The notes below the pieces were generated by a model. The model did not search any database, was not told the DNA's origin, and was given only the letters and a program-made list of their open reading frames with translations. Below are positions 1 through 5,670 of a stretch of 9,518 nt of DNA, piece after piece (positions within the stretch are counted from its first letter, which is position 1; each line of letters starts with the position of its first letter). This DNA is from TMED108 sp036166415. Its GTDB lineage: Bacteria; Fidelibacterota; Marinisomatia; Marinisomatales; TCS55. A program made the position numbers and the translations under genes. The stretch covers positions 1 through 9,518 of the forward strand of contig JAYZHP010000005.1 in assembly GCA_036166415.1 (NCBI GenBank), written 5' to 3'.

Positions 1-1
1 T

Positions 2-88
2 GCTGATATTATGAAAATTAGTGAAAATTCTGCGAAGGTCAATTATCACCATGCGGTGGAAACCTTAAAAAAATATTTTAAAAATTAA
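2..88 (+). CDS. ECF-type RNA polymerase sigma factor, C-terminal end only (partial)
   Basis: Only the last 28 codons are in the window; the gene begins upstream. The visible peptide starts ADIMKISENSAKVNYHHAV and ends LKKYFKN before TAA at 86-88. This is the pattern of the second half of sigma region 4.2: a helix-turn-helix in which a short I-S-E-N-S turn is followed by a recognition helix and a basic amphipathic tail, as in sigma-70 family ECF factors. Region 4.2 reads the -35 promoter element. The stop codon lies 1 nt before the ATG of the next gene, so the two are very probably one operon and translationally coupled, as is usual for an ECF factor and its membrane anti-sigma factor. A LuxR-type response regulator HTH is an alternative, but the short tail and the V-N-Y-H-H-A sequence favour a sigma factor. 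Known: family pattern. Inferred: the operon and the exact class. Confidence 0.75.
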   Translation, partial: ADIMKISENSAKVNYHHAVETLKKYFKN

Positions 89-89
89 T

Positions 90-473
90 ATGAAAATTGA
101 AGAACAATTTAAAAAATTATTGAATACATCATCTGATAGGATTGAATCAGATGCGTTTTTAAAAAGCCTTCACTCTGAACGACTACGACGCTATGATAGA
201 AGGAAGAAATTATACGATGGGTTTGTATCTCTATGCTTTGTACTTGTCTTTAGCTTTATTACCATGAGTCAATTAACAAATGATCCGGCCATCTATGCAT
301 CAGTTGATTTGCAACCCTACGAAGAGATGGATGAAGAAACCGAAGAGTATGTTAATGATCTTGCCTATTATTTAATCAATACCAGCGATGATATTTGGGA
401 GACAATAAATTTCTTTGAAACAATCAACTTTGACAATGTAATCGCTATGAACAATGGAGATATATATGAATAA
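90..473 (+). CDS. Small single-pass membrane protein with acidic outer domain; candidate anti-sigma factor
   Basis: 127 residues that I do not recognise by family sequence. Residues 1-42 are a hydrophilic, basic cytoplasmic segment ending in RLRRYDRRKK (31-40). Residues about 44-61 are one hydrophobic membrane helix. The basic flank before the helix predicts N-terminus inside. Residues 62-127 would face the periplasm and contain 17 Asp/Glu and no Lys, Arg or His. The gene starts 1 nt after the sigma factor stop and overlaps the next gene by 8 nt. A small membrane protein directly behind an ECF sigma gene is usually its anti-sigma factor: the short inner segment would hold the sigma and the outer domain would receive the signal. 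No zinc-binding HxxxCxxC anti-sigma motif is present, so the resemblance is to short CnrY-like inhibitors rather than to the ZAS class. The start has no clear ribosome site, which fits coupling to the upstream stop. The anti-sigma role is inferred from position and topology. Confidence 0.7.
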   Translation: MKIEEQFKKLLNTSSDRIESDAFLKSLHSERLRRYDRRKKLYDGFVSLCFVLVFSFITMSQLTNDPAIYASVDLQPYEEMDEETEEYVNDLAYYLINTSDDIWETINFFETINFDNVIAMNNGDIYE

Positions 474-963
474 AATTGTTATAATTCTTATGAGCTTCCC
501 AATTATCTTTTGCCAACCAGGAAAGGCGCGTGGCCCTGGAGGTCAATATGAGAATCGAATGGAGATGATGATGGTCTGGAAGCTTACTGACTACTTAAAT
601 CTATCTGAACAGCAAGCAGAAAAACTCTTTCCTAGAATGCGTAAGCATCGAGTAGAAATAGGAAAGTACCACAAGAATGAAAAAGAGCTTTTTGACTCCT
701 ACCTTTCAAAGATAAAAAAAGGGGAAAAGGTATCCCAGTCAGATGTGAATTCGATGTTAAAAAAAATGGAAACGTTTTCCCAAGAAAAGAGCAATAGTCG
801 AATAAAATTTATTAGGTCAACCAGTGATATTCTTGATCCCAAGCAACAAATTATGTTTATGAGCTTTGAGCCCTATATGAAAGAAGAAGCGCAAAAAGGG
901 ATGAAAGAGCGTTTTCGCAAAGGACCAACCCCTAGGATGGATAAGGGCAAAAGACGAAGATAA
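466..963 (+). CDS. Periplasmic Spy/CpxP-like (LTxxQ-type) protein, likely envelope or metal stress sensor
   Basis: 165 residues. An N-terminal hydrophobic stretch (about 3-15) forms a signal peptide, with cleavage probably near residue 16-21. Cys16 follows Phe, so it is a poor lipobox. The mature part is mostly helical. It carries two LTxxQ-like segments typical of CpxP/Spy/ZraP proteins: LNLSEQQAEKLFP (44-56) and LDPKQQ (123-128). The protein is strongly basic (about 35 Lys/Arg against 20 Asp/Glu) and ends in a GKRRR tail. Members of this family are periplasmic chaperones or sensors; CnrX, which acts with the CnrY/CnrH anti-sigma and sigma pair, has a related fold. An in-frame ATG exists at 454, but 466 is chosen because GGAG at 456-459 sits 6 nt upstream of it and because the signal peptide then begins properly with MNK. 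The start lies inside the previous gene (ATGAATAA overlap, 8 nt). The gene ends just before a strong terminator. The sensor role is inferred from operon context. Confidence 0.72.
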   Translation: MNKIVIILMSFPIIFCQPGKARGPGGQYENRMEMMMVWKLTDYLNLSEQQAEKLFPRMRKHRVEIGKYHKNEKELFDSYLSKIKKGEKVSQSDVNSMLKKMETFSQEKSNSRIKFIRSTSDILDPKQQIMFMSFEPYMKEEAQKGMKERFRKGPTPRMDKGKRRR

Positions 964-978
964 TTCACATTGATAAAT

Positions 979-1006
979 AAAAAACCCTCTTTTAAGAGGG
1001 TTTTTT
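979..1006 (+). terminator. Rho-independent terminator after the sigma/membrane/periplasmic operon
   Basis: The sequence CCCTCTTTTAAGAGGG (985-1000) is a perfect GC-rich inverted repeat with a tight TTTT/TTTA loop. It is flanked by an A run on the left and six T on the right, so pairing can extend to positions 979-1006. It begins 16 nt after the stop of the Spy-like gene and separates that operon from serC. The flanking A run and T run make it usable in both directions, but the gene on its right points away, so only the plus direction is meaningful. Confidence 0.93.
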
Positions 1007-1018
1007 ATTACCGATTAT

Positions 1019-1024
1019 TATAAT
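1019..1024 (+). promoter_or_regulatory. Possible -10 element for serC
   Basis: TATAAT, the exact sigma-70 -10 consensus, occurs in the 54 bp between the terminator and the serC start and would give a leader of about 30 nt. No convincing -35 hexamer lies 16-18 bp upstream; that position falls in the terminator arm. In such AT-rich DNA the match may be chance. A Bacteroidota-like AATTTTTG (1033-1040), close to TAnnTTTG, is an alternative. Confidence 0.3.
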
Positions 1025-1060
1025 TACAATTTAATTTTTGTTTTCCAAAACCTTAGAATT

Positions 1061-2140
1061 ATGAAAAGAATATATAATTTTAGCGCAGGACCTGCGATTC
1101 TGAACCCTTACGTAATTGAAGAAACATCAAAGGCTACAATCGAATACAATGATAGTGGAATGAGCTTAATGGAGATGAGTCATCGATCCCAACCTATTGT
1201 TGATATGGTTAAAGAAACCAATCTTTTGGTTCGCAAACTTTTAAAAGTACCGGAAAATTATCATGTGTTATTTCTACAAGGTGGAGCCTCACTTCAATTT
1301 AGCATGATACCCATGAACTTACTTAATGAAAATCAAACTGCGGACTACGTAGATACAGGCGCTTGGGCACAAAAGGCAATTAATGAAGCGCAGATTTTTG
1401 GTAAGGTTAACGTCGCTTGCTCTTCTAAAGATGCCGATTATAATCATATTCCTAAAGAATTAAATCATTCTAGCAATGCGGTTTACCTGCATCTGACATC
1501 AAATAATACTATCTACGGAACACAGTGGTCATCATTTCCAGCATTAATAAATCCAGATTCTTTTCTCGTAGCGGATATGTCTTCTGATATATTTAGTAGA
1601 GAAATTAATGTAACAGAGTTTGGATTAATTTATGCTGGCGCGCAAAAAAATATTGGGCCAGCTGGCGTAACACTTGTAATCATTAGAGATGATATTTTAG
1701 GCAATATCAATCGTAAAATTCCTATTATGCTGCAATACCAAACTCATATTGCAAAACGCTCCATGTTCAATACTCCTCCTGTAATGGCGATTTATGCTGT
1801 AAATAGGAGCCTGTACTGGTTAAAAAATAATGGTGGCGTTAATGAGATTGAGAACAAAAATCAATCTAAGGCCAAAAAACTTTACGATGAAATAGAACGC
1901 AATACGTTATTTAAATCTCCTGTTAATCATGAAGATCGTTCAAAAATGAATATCCCTTTTATTTACAGCCAAAAGCTAAATGAAGATGATTTTCTTTCTT
2001 TCTGTAATAGGAGAGGCCTGACAGCATTAAAAGGTCATCGGTCTGTGGGGGGATTTAGAGCATCTATATACAACGCTATGCCAGAATCTGGCGTTGATGC
2101 CCTAATTAAAGCAATGCAGGACTTTGAAAAGGAACATTAA
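1061..2140 (+). CDS. serC: Phosphoserine aminotransferase (SerC)
   Basis: SerC is a cytosolic PLP enzyme that transfers the amino group of glutamate to 3-phosphohydroxypyruvate, giving O-phosphoserine in serine synthesis. It can also act on the equivalent intermediate of vitamin B6 synthesis. The protein has 359 residues, the normal length (E. coli about 362). It begins MKRIYNFSAGPA, the family's opening motif. Further family signatures are FLQGGAS (71-77), TSNNTIYGTQW (146-156), ADMSSDIFSR (171-180) and AGAQKNIGPAG (192-202), in which Lys196 should form the Schiff base with PLP. The C-terminal small domain has GLTALKGHRSVGGFRASIYN, a phosphate-binding and substrate-contact region. The start has no clear Shine-Dalgarno sequence. 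serA and serB are not adjacent. Upstream is a terminator; downstream the gene converges on msrA with a 4-nt overlap. The protein appears intact and ordinary. Confidence 0.97.
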   Translation: MKRIYNFSAGPAILNPYVIEETSKATIEYNDSGMSLMEMSHRSQPIVDMVKETNLLVRKLLKVPENYHVLFLQGGASLQFSMIPMNLLNENQTADYVDTGAWAQKAINEAQIFGKVNVACSSKDADYNHIPKELNHSSNAVYLHLTSNNTIYGTQWSSFPALINPDSFLVADMSSDIFSREINVTEFGLIYAGAQKNIGPAGVTLVIIRDDILGNINRKIPIMLQYQTHIAKRSMFNTPPVMAIYAVNRSLYWLKNNGGVNEIENKNQSKAKKLYDEIERNTLFKSPVNHEDRSKMNIPFIYSQKLNEDDFLSFCNRRGLTALKGHRSVGGFRASIYNAMPESGVDALIKAMQDFEKEH

Positions 2141-2158
2141 TCATCCCATAGTCCTTTT
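2127..2158. terminator. Weak candidate bidirectional terminator between serC and msrA
   Basis: AAAAGGA (2127-2133) is the exact reverse complement of TCCTTTT (2152-2158), with an 18-nt loop holding both stop codons. The plus-strand arm runs into six T (2155-2160); the minus-strand transcript would end in TTCCTTTT. A second pairing, GGACT (2119-2123) with AGTCC (2150-2154), competes. The stem is AU-rich and the loop long, so this is far weaker than the terminator at 979-1006. It is listed because no other stop signal separates the converging transcripts. Confidence 0.25.
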
Positions 2159-2751
2159 TTACTAAGTTTTTTTATTTTTGGAGCAATAACAAAAGCACAA
2201 TAAGGAGCATTTGGATTATTCTCATAATAATCTTGATGATAACCTTCAGCTATATAAAAATTATCTAACTCCTTTAATTCAGTGGTTATTGGATCATCAA
2301 AGATTTGTTCTGCTTTCTTAATCGCCTGTTCAGCAGAACGCTTTTGTTTATCTCCAGTATAGTAAATAGCAGATCGATATTGTGTTCCAATGTCATTTCC
2401 TTGGCGATTGAGCGTTGTAGGATCATGGGCTTGCCAAAAAATATCTAAAATTTCATCATAAGATACTATGCTAGGATCAAAAATAATTTTACAGACTTCA
2501 GTATGACCTGTTTTTCCAGAAGTCACTTCTTTGTATGTAGGGTTTTTTGTATGTCCACCTGCATAGCCCGATATAACCTCGCTAATTCCATTTACCCTTT
2601 CAAAAACCGCTTCAACACACCAAAAACATCCTCCGCCAAGCACTGCATTCTCTAGATTATCTTTTGTCATGTTTTGACCTCTTTTATTTTGCCCAATTCC
2701 AATTCCAACAAATAGAAGTATCAAAAAAAGATGAGCAGATTTTCTATACAT
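2137..2751 (-). CDS. msrA: Peptide-methionine (S)-S-oxide reductase MsrA with N-terminal signal-like segment
   Basis: MsrA reduces the S form of methionine sulfoxide in proteins, normally recycled by thioredoxin and NADPH. The 204-residue product has the family core from about residue 34. It carries the catalytic GGGCFWC motif (39-45, Cys42 nucleophile), SGYAGG (61-66), PTYKEVTSGKTGHTE (71-85), FWQAHDPTT (105-113), GNDIGTQYRS (118-127) and a late Cys185 in NAPYCAF that can resolve the disulfide. Residues 1-20 are a basic start plus hydrophobic run, looking like a signal peptide with cleavage near GIG/Q. An internal ATG (codon 28, at 2670) is preceded by AGAGGT, a better ribosome site than that of the first ATG, so a cytosolic form starting MTKDNLEN is possible. 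The gene is last in the transhydrogenase operon, 8 nt after pntB, and ends sharing TTAA with serC. No MsrB domain is fused. Confidence 0.95.
   Translation of the reverse strand: MYRKSAHLFLILLFVGIGIGQNKRGQNMTKDNLENAVLGGGCFWCVEAVFERVNGISEVISGYAGGHTKNPTYKEVTSGKTGHTEVCKIIFDPSIVSYDEILDIFWQAHDPTTLNRQGNDIGTQYRSAIYYTGDKQKRSAEQAIKKAEQIFDDPITTELKELDNFYIAEGYHQDYYENNPNAPYCAFVIAPKIKKLSKKGLWDD
2663..2679 (-). promoter_or_regulatory. Internal ribosome binding site that could start a cytosolic MsrA
   Basis: On the minus strand the sequence reads AGAGGTCAAAACATG, placing a good AGAGGT Shine-Dalgarno sequence 6 nt before the in-frame ATG of codon 28 of msrA (ATG at 2670-2668). The upstream annotated ATG at 2751 has only CAGCCCAA between it and the pntB stop. 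The internal start would remove the signal-like segment and leave a complete MsrA catalytic domain. Confidence 0.45.
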
Positions 2752-2759
2752 TTGGGCTG

Positions 2760-4139
2760 TTATAATTCTTTCAAATCTTTATGAAGCGTTGTTAGCATTT
2801 CTTTGGCGTCTCCAAATACCATCACGGTATTTTCAAATCCAAAGAGCTCATTTTGGATACCTGCAAATCCCGGATTCATCGTACGTTTATTTACAATAAC
2901 TGTACGAGATTTATCAACGTCTAAAATAGGCATGCCAAAGATAGGGCTAGAAGTATCATGCCGTGCAGCAGGATTGACAACATCATTAGCGCCCAAAACA
3001 ATAGCCACATCGCAATCCTCAAATTCGGGATTTATTTCATCTAGGTCTTTAAGTAGTTCATATGGAATATTGGCTTCGGCTAATAGGACATTCATATGGC
3101 CAGGCATTCTTCCAGCGACAGGGTGTATAGCGTATAATACCTTTTTCCCCATTGATTCAAGTTGCTCAGCTACCTCTCTAACTGCATGCTGAGCTTGCGC
3201 TACGGCCAATCCATATCCTGGTACAACTATTACTTTATCTGCAGCTTCTAAAATCATTGCTGCTTCATCAGTAGTCGAAGATTTTATGCTAATTTGTTTT
3301 GCTTCACCAGTTGCCTCATCTTGACTTAAGCCTACTGCGCCAAAAATAACATTTGCCAATGATCTATTCATCCCTTTGCACATAATACTGGTAAGAATTA
3401 AACCGGATGCGCCAACTAAAGCACCCGCAATAATTAATCCATTGTTCATTAAGACAAAACCGGTTGCTGATGCCGCTATACCTGAATATGAGTTCAGCAG
3501 TGAAATCACAACAGGCATATCAGCCCCACCTATTGGAATTGTTAGTGTAATTCCAATAAGAGCAGATAAGGCGATAACCATGTAAAAAGCATTTAAGCCC
3601 TGTGGGCCACCTAGGGTAACATATACGCCCAAGCCAATCAGTAGGATTACAATGATACCATTTATTATTTGTTGTCCTTTAAAAACAATAGGCTGACCGC
3701 TGACAAATCCTTGAAGCTTACCAAATGCAATAAAACTACCAGAGAATGTAAGCGTACCAATAAATACTGATAATATTATTGTAGAATAAAGGAATACAGA
3801 TTGCTCTAGCGTTCCATATTTTGAAAAAAATTCAGCACTAGCCACGAGTGCAGATGCTCCACCACCAAATCCATTAAAGATTGCAACCATTTGGGGCATT
3901 TGTGTCATCTCAACTCTTAACGCAAATGTAGCACCAATCAGCGAGCCAATAATCATTCCGATCGCGATTAGTTTGTAATCTAATCCGCCAAAAGAAGATA
4001 CGGTTGCCACAATAGCAATCAGCATCCCAACAGACGCAATCGAATTTCCCACCCTTGCTGTTTTAGGGGAGCTGAGTTTTTTAATACCCAGTATGAATAG
4101 TATAGCTGCAGCTACATATGATAAATTTGTATAATCCAT
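2760..4139 (-). CDS. pntB: NAD(P) transhydrogenase subunit beta (PntB)
   Basis: This is the beta subunit of the membrane transhydrogenase, which uses inward proton flow to move hydride from NADH to NADP+. The 459 residues match the usual length (E. coli 462). Residues 1 to about 270 form the membrane domain with roughly eight or nine helices and conserved GGADMPVVISLLNSYSG (204-220). Residues about 300-459 form the NADP(H)-binding domain III: PGYGLAVAQAQ (307-317), HPVAGRMPGHMNVLLAEA (339-356), GANDVVNPAA (383-392, Asp386), VNKRTMNPGFAG (416-427) and FGDAK (442-446). Asn89 stands where E. coli has the proton-channel His91, and the membrane domain contains no His at all. The gene starts 3 nt after the pntAB stop; a GGAAATAGG sequence at the end of pntAB can act as its ribosome site. 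Otherwise it looks complete and functional. Confidence 0.97.
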   Translation of the reverse strand: MDYTNLSYVAAAILFILGIKKLSSPKTARVGNSIASVGMLIAIVATVSSFGGLDYKLIAIGMIIGSLIGATFALRVEMTQMPQMVAIFNGFGGGASALVASAEFFSKYGTLEQSVFLYSTIILSVFIGTLTFSGSFIAFGKLQGFVSGQPIVFKGQQIINGIIVILLIGLGVYVTLGGPQGLNAFYMVIALSALIGITLTIPIGGADMPVVISLLNSYSGIAASATGFVLMNNGLIIAGALVGASGLILTSIMCKGMNRSLANVIFGAVGLSQDEATGEAKQISIKSSTTDEAAMILEAADKVIVVPGYGLAVAQAQHAVREVAEQLESMGKKVLYAIHPVAGRMPGHMNVLLAEANIPYELLKDLDEINPEFEDCDVAIVLGANDVVNPAARHDTSSPIFGMPILDVDKSRTVIVNKRTMNPGFAGIQNELFGFENTVMVFGDAKEMLTTLHKDLKEL

Positions 4140-4142
4140 AAC

Positions 4143-4412
4143 CTATTTCCGCTTGAACATTTTTAGCATTCTATCGGTAACCATAAATCCGCCAACGCAA
4201 TTCACCGTTGCAAATACAACTGCAATAAAACCAAGCCAAGTTCCAATCTCACCATCAATCCTTGTTGAAATAATTGCCCCAACGATTGCTATTCCAGAAA
4301 TGGCATTTGACCCAGACATCAGCGGTGTATGCAATGTAGGTGGCACTTTTGTGATGATTTCAAATCCCACAAAGATTGCCAAAATAAAAACCGTGATAAT
4401 ATTAATATCCAT
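4143..4412 (-). CDS. pntAB: NAD(P) transhydrogenase subunit alpha 2 (PntAB, membrane part)
   Basis: 89 residues, the separate membrane part of the alpha subunit as found in three-subunit transhydrogenases such as those of Rhodospirillum and Thermus; in E. coli it is fused to the C-terminus of PntA. It has three hydrophobic segments (about 4-20, 38-50 and 57-76) and the strongly conserved family motif VPPTLHTPLMSGSNAISG (23-40). It ends in a basic cytoplasmic tail, KMFKRK. Its only histidine is His28 in the LHTPL motif. Ser39 occupies the place where Thermus has a proton-channel histidine (SGSNFVHG). The start at 4412 is well supported by AAGGAG 4 nt upstream, in the 8-nt gap after the pntAA stop. 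It must assemble with PntAA and PntB, its direct neighbours. Confidence 0.95.
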   Translation of the reverse strand: MDINIITVFILAIFVGFEIITKVPPTLHTPLMSGSNAISGIAIVGAIISTRIDGEIGTWLGFIAVVFATVNCVGGFMVTDRMLKMFKRK

Positions 4413-4420
4413 AATTCTCC
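4413..4420 (-). promoter_or_regulatory. Strong Shine-Dalgarno of pntAB
   Basis: On the minus strand AAGGAGAATT directly precedes the pntAB ATG, giving a near-perfect anti-16S match with a 4-nt spacer; the first bases come from the pntAA stop codon. It is one of the few clear ribosome sites in the window, so some genes here do use the canonical signal. Confidence 0.7.
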
Positions 4421-5557
4421 TTACGAATTGTCCATAGCTTGTTGCGTGGGCTCATGAGTTATCTTTCCTTCATGTGTGAACATTGATCCTGAAATAATTT
4501 CATCATCTAGATCTATATTTAAATTTCCTTCTTTAACCATGTGAGTTATAAAAGTTGAAATATTTTTAGCATATAGTTGAGAAGAGTGCACTTGCATAGT
4601 AGATGGCAGATTTAAGGTTCCATCTATAATTACACCCTCATGATTTACGATGTCTCCAGCAGAGGTGAGTTCACAATTTCCTCCATTTTCAGCAGCAAGG
4701 TCCACTATTACAGAGCCTTTTTTCATGGCATTAACCATATCTTTAGGAATTAGGATAGGAGCTTGTCTTCCTGGAATTAACGCAGTTGTAACTACTAAAT
4801 CGGATTTAGCAATATGATCTTTCATGAGCGCTTGCTGTTTTTGTTTATATTCATCTGAGGTTTCTTTTGCATAACCGCCTTCCCCAACACCATCATCTTG
4901 ATCGCTTTCTACTTCAACAAATTTGGCCCCTAAAGACTCTACCTGTTCTTTGACTTCCGGCCTAACATCAAAAGCTTCAACTTGAGCCCCTAATCTTTTT
5001 GCGGTTGCTATCGCTTGCAATCCAGCAACGCCCGCACCTAATATTAAAACTTTTGCAGGTGGTATTGTGCCCGCAGCTGTCATTAGCAATGGCATGTACA
5101 CAGGCAGATGCATTGCGCCAATTATTACAGCTTTGTATCCTGCTACATTTGCCTGAGAACTAAGTGCATCCATGCTCTGCGCAAGGGTTGTTCTAGGGAT
5201 AAGATGCATTGAGAATGCAGAAATTTTCTTTTGAGTTAACTTCTTTACCGTCTCTTGATCTCTTGTAGTTTGAATAAGGGATATATAGGCTGAGCCATCC
5301 TGAATTAAATCAATCTCATTTAAGGTAGCTGGAGCAACCTTAATAATCAAATCTGATTTAGTCAATATTGTAGATGCATCAGGCATAATTTTAGCACCTG
5401 CTTTTTCATAATCCTTATCTGGGTAGTGCGAAGAAAGCCCCGCGGAGGTTTCGATATGAACCTCAAGACCGCATTTAATTAAATCTTTAACAGTCTGAGG
5501 GGTTGCGGCGACACGATTCTCACCTTTTTGAACTTCTTTTAGTACACCAACGATCAT
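4421..5557 (-). CDS. pntAA: NAD(P) transhydrogenase subunit alpha 1 (PntAA, NAD(H)-binding)
   Basis: 378 residues form the soluble NAD(H)-binding domain I, on the cytoplasmic side of the complex. The N-terminus MIVGVLKEVQKGENRVAATP is the shared opening of transhydrogenase and alanine dehydrogenase proteins. QSMDALSSQANVAGYKAV (127-144) contains the conserved RQD-type residues (Gln127, Asp130, Ser133-Ser134, Gln135) that contact nicotinamide. LILGAGVAGLQA (171-182) is the Rossmann glycine motif, and EAFDVR (194-199) holds the acidic residue that selects NAD over NADP. GEGGYAKE (225-232) is the mobile loop with its Tyr229. These transhydrogenase-specific features, plus pntAB and pntB directly downstream, exclude alanine dehydrogenase. 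The protein ends at residue 378 without a membrane segment, as expected for the split alpha subunit. The first gene of its operon, it starts beside the AT-rich divergent region with only a weak AGG as ribosome site. Confidence 0.96.
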   Translation of the reverse strand: MIVGVLKEVQKGENRVAATPQTVKDLIKCGLEVHIETSAGLSSHYPDKDYEKAGAKIMPDASTILTKSDLIIKVAPATLNEIDLIQDGSAYISLIQTTRDQETVKKLTQKKISAFSMHLIPRTTLAQSMDALSSQANVAGYKAVIIGAMHLPVYMPLLMTAAGTIPPAKVLILGAGVAGLQAIATAKRLGAQVEAFDVRPEVKEQVESLGAKFVEVESDQDDGVGEGGYAKETSDEYKQKQQALMKDHIAKSDLVVTTALIPGRQAPILIPKDMVNAMKKGSVIVDLAAENGGNCELTSAGDIVNHEGVIIDGTLNLPSTMQVHSSQLYAKNISTFITHMVKEGNLNIDLDDEIISGSMFTHEGKITHEPTQQAMDNS

Positions 5558-5670
5558 TATATAGCCTGTAAATAGTTTTTAATTGAGCATCAAATTTAAT
5601 TAATTATTTATATATATATCTTAATTTGATTAAAGATTTTTCCAATCATTTAAGAGTCATAATATTGTAT
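5558..5670. promoter_or_regulatory. Divergent AT-rich promoter region between pntAA and the MORN lipoprotein gene
   Basis: These 113 bp separate two genes that point away from each other, so at least the pnt promoter must lie here or in the neighbouring 5' end. Positions 5592-5619 contain only A and T. ATCAAATT (5589-5596) and AATTTGAT (5623-5630) form a perfect 8-bp inverted repeat, 26 bp apart, around that tract. On the minus strand TAAATTTG (5598-5591) fits the Bacteroidota -7 element TAnnTTTG and would start pntAA mRNA roughly 25-30 nt before its ATG, but a matching -33 TTTG is missing. The region is certain to be intergenic; the precise elements are guesses. Confidence 0.5.

Noticed and set aside
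454..465. Upstream ATG start for the Spy-like protein
   Set aside because: The GGAG that begins within this codon is the best ribosome site for ATG 466, and the extra residues MEIY do not improve the signal peptide.
2803..3192. Plus-strand open frame of 129 codons opposite pntB
   Set aside because: It lies wholly antisense to the conserved NADP-binding domain of pntB, and its translation shows no family pattern; a shadow of the real gene.
3376..3585. Short plus-strand open frame opposite the pntB membrane domain
   Set aside because: Antisense shadow of hydrophobic codons; no ribosome site or recognisable motif.
4153..4437. Plus-strand open frame opposite pntAB
   Set aside because: Covers a certain gene on the other strand; its hydrophobic translation is the mirror of pntAB codons.
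5626..5670. Upstream TTG start adding 15 residues to the MORN lipoprotein
   Set aside because: It would place the lipoprotein signal internally and run into the divergent promoter region; ATG 5671 gives a normal signal peptide.
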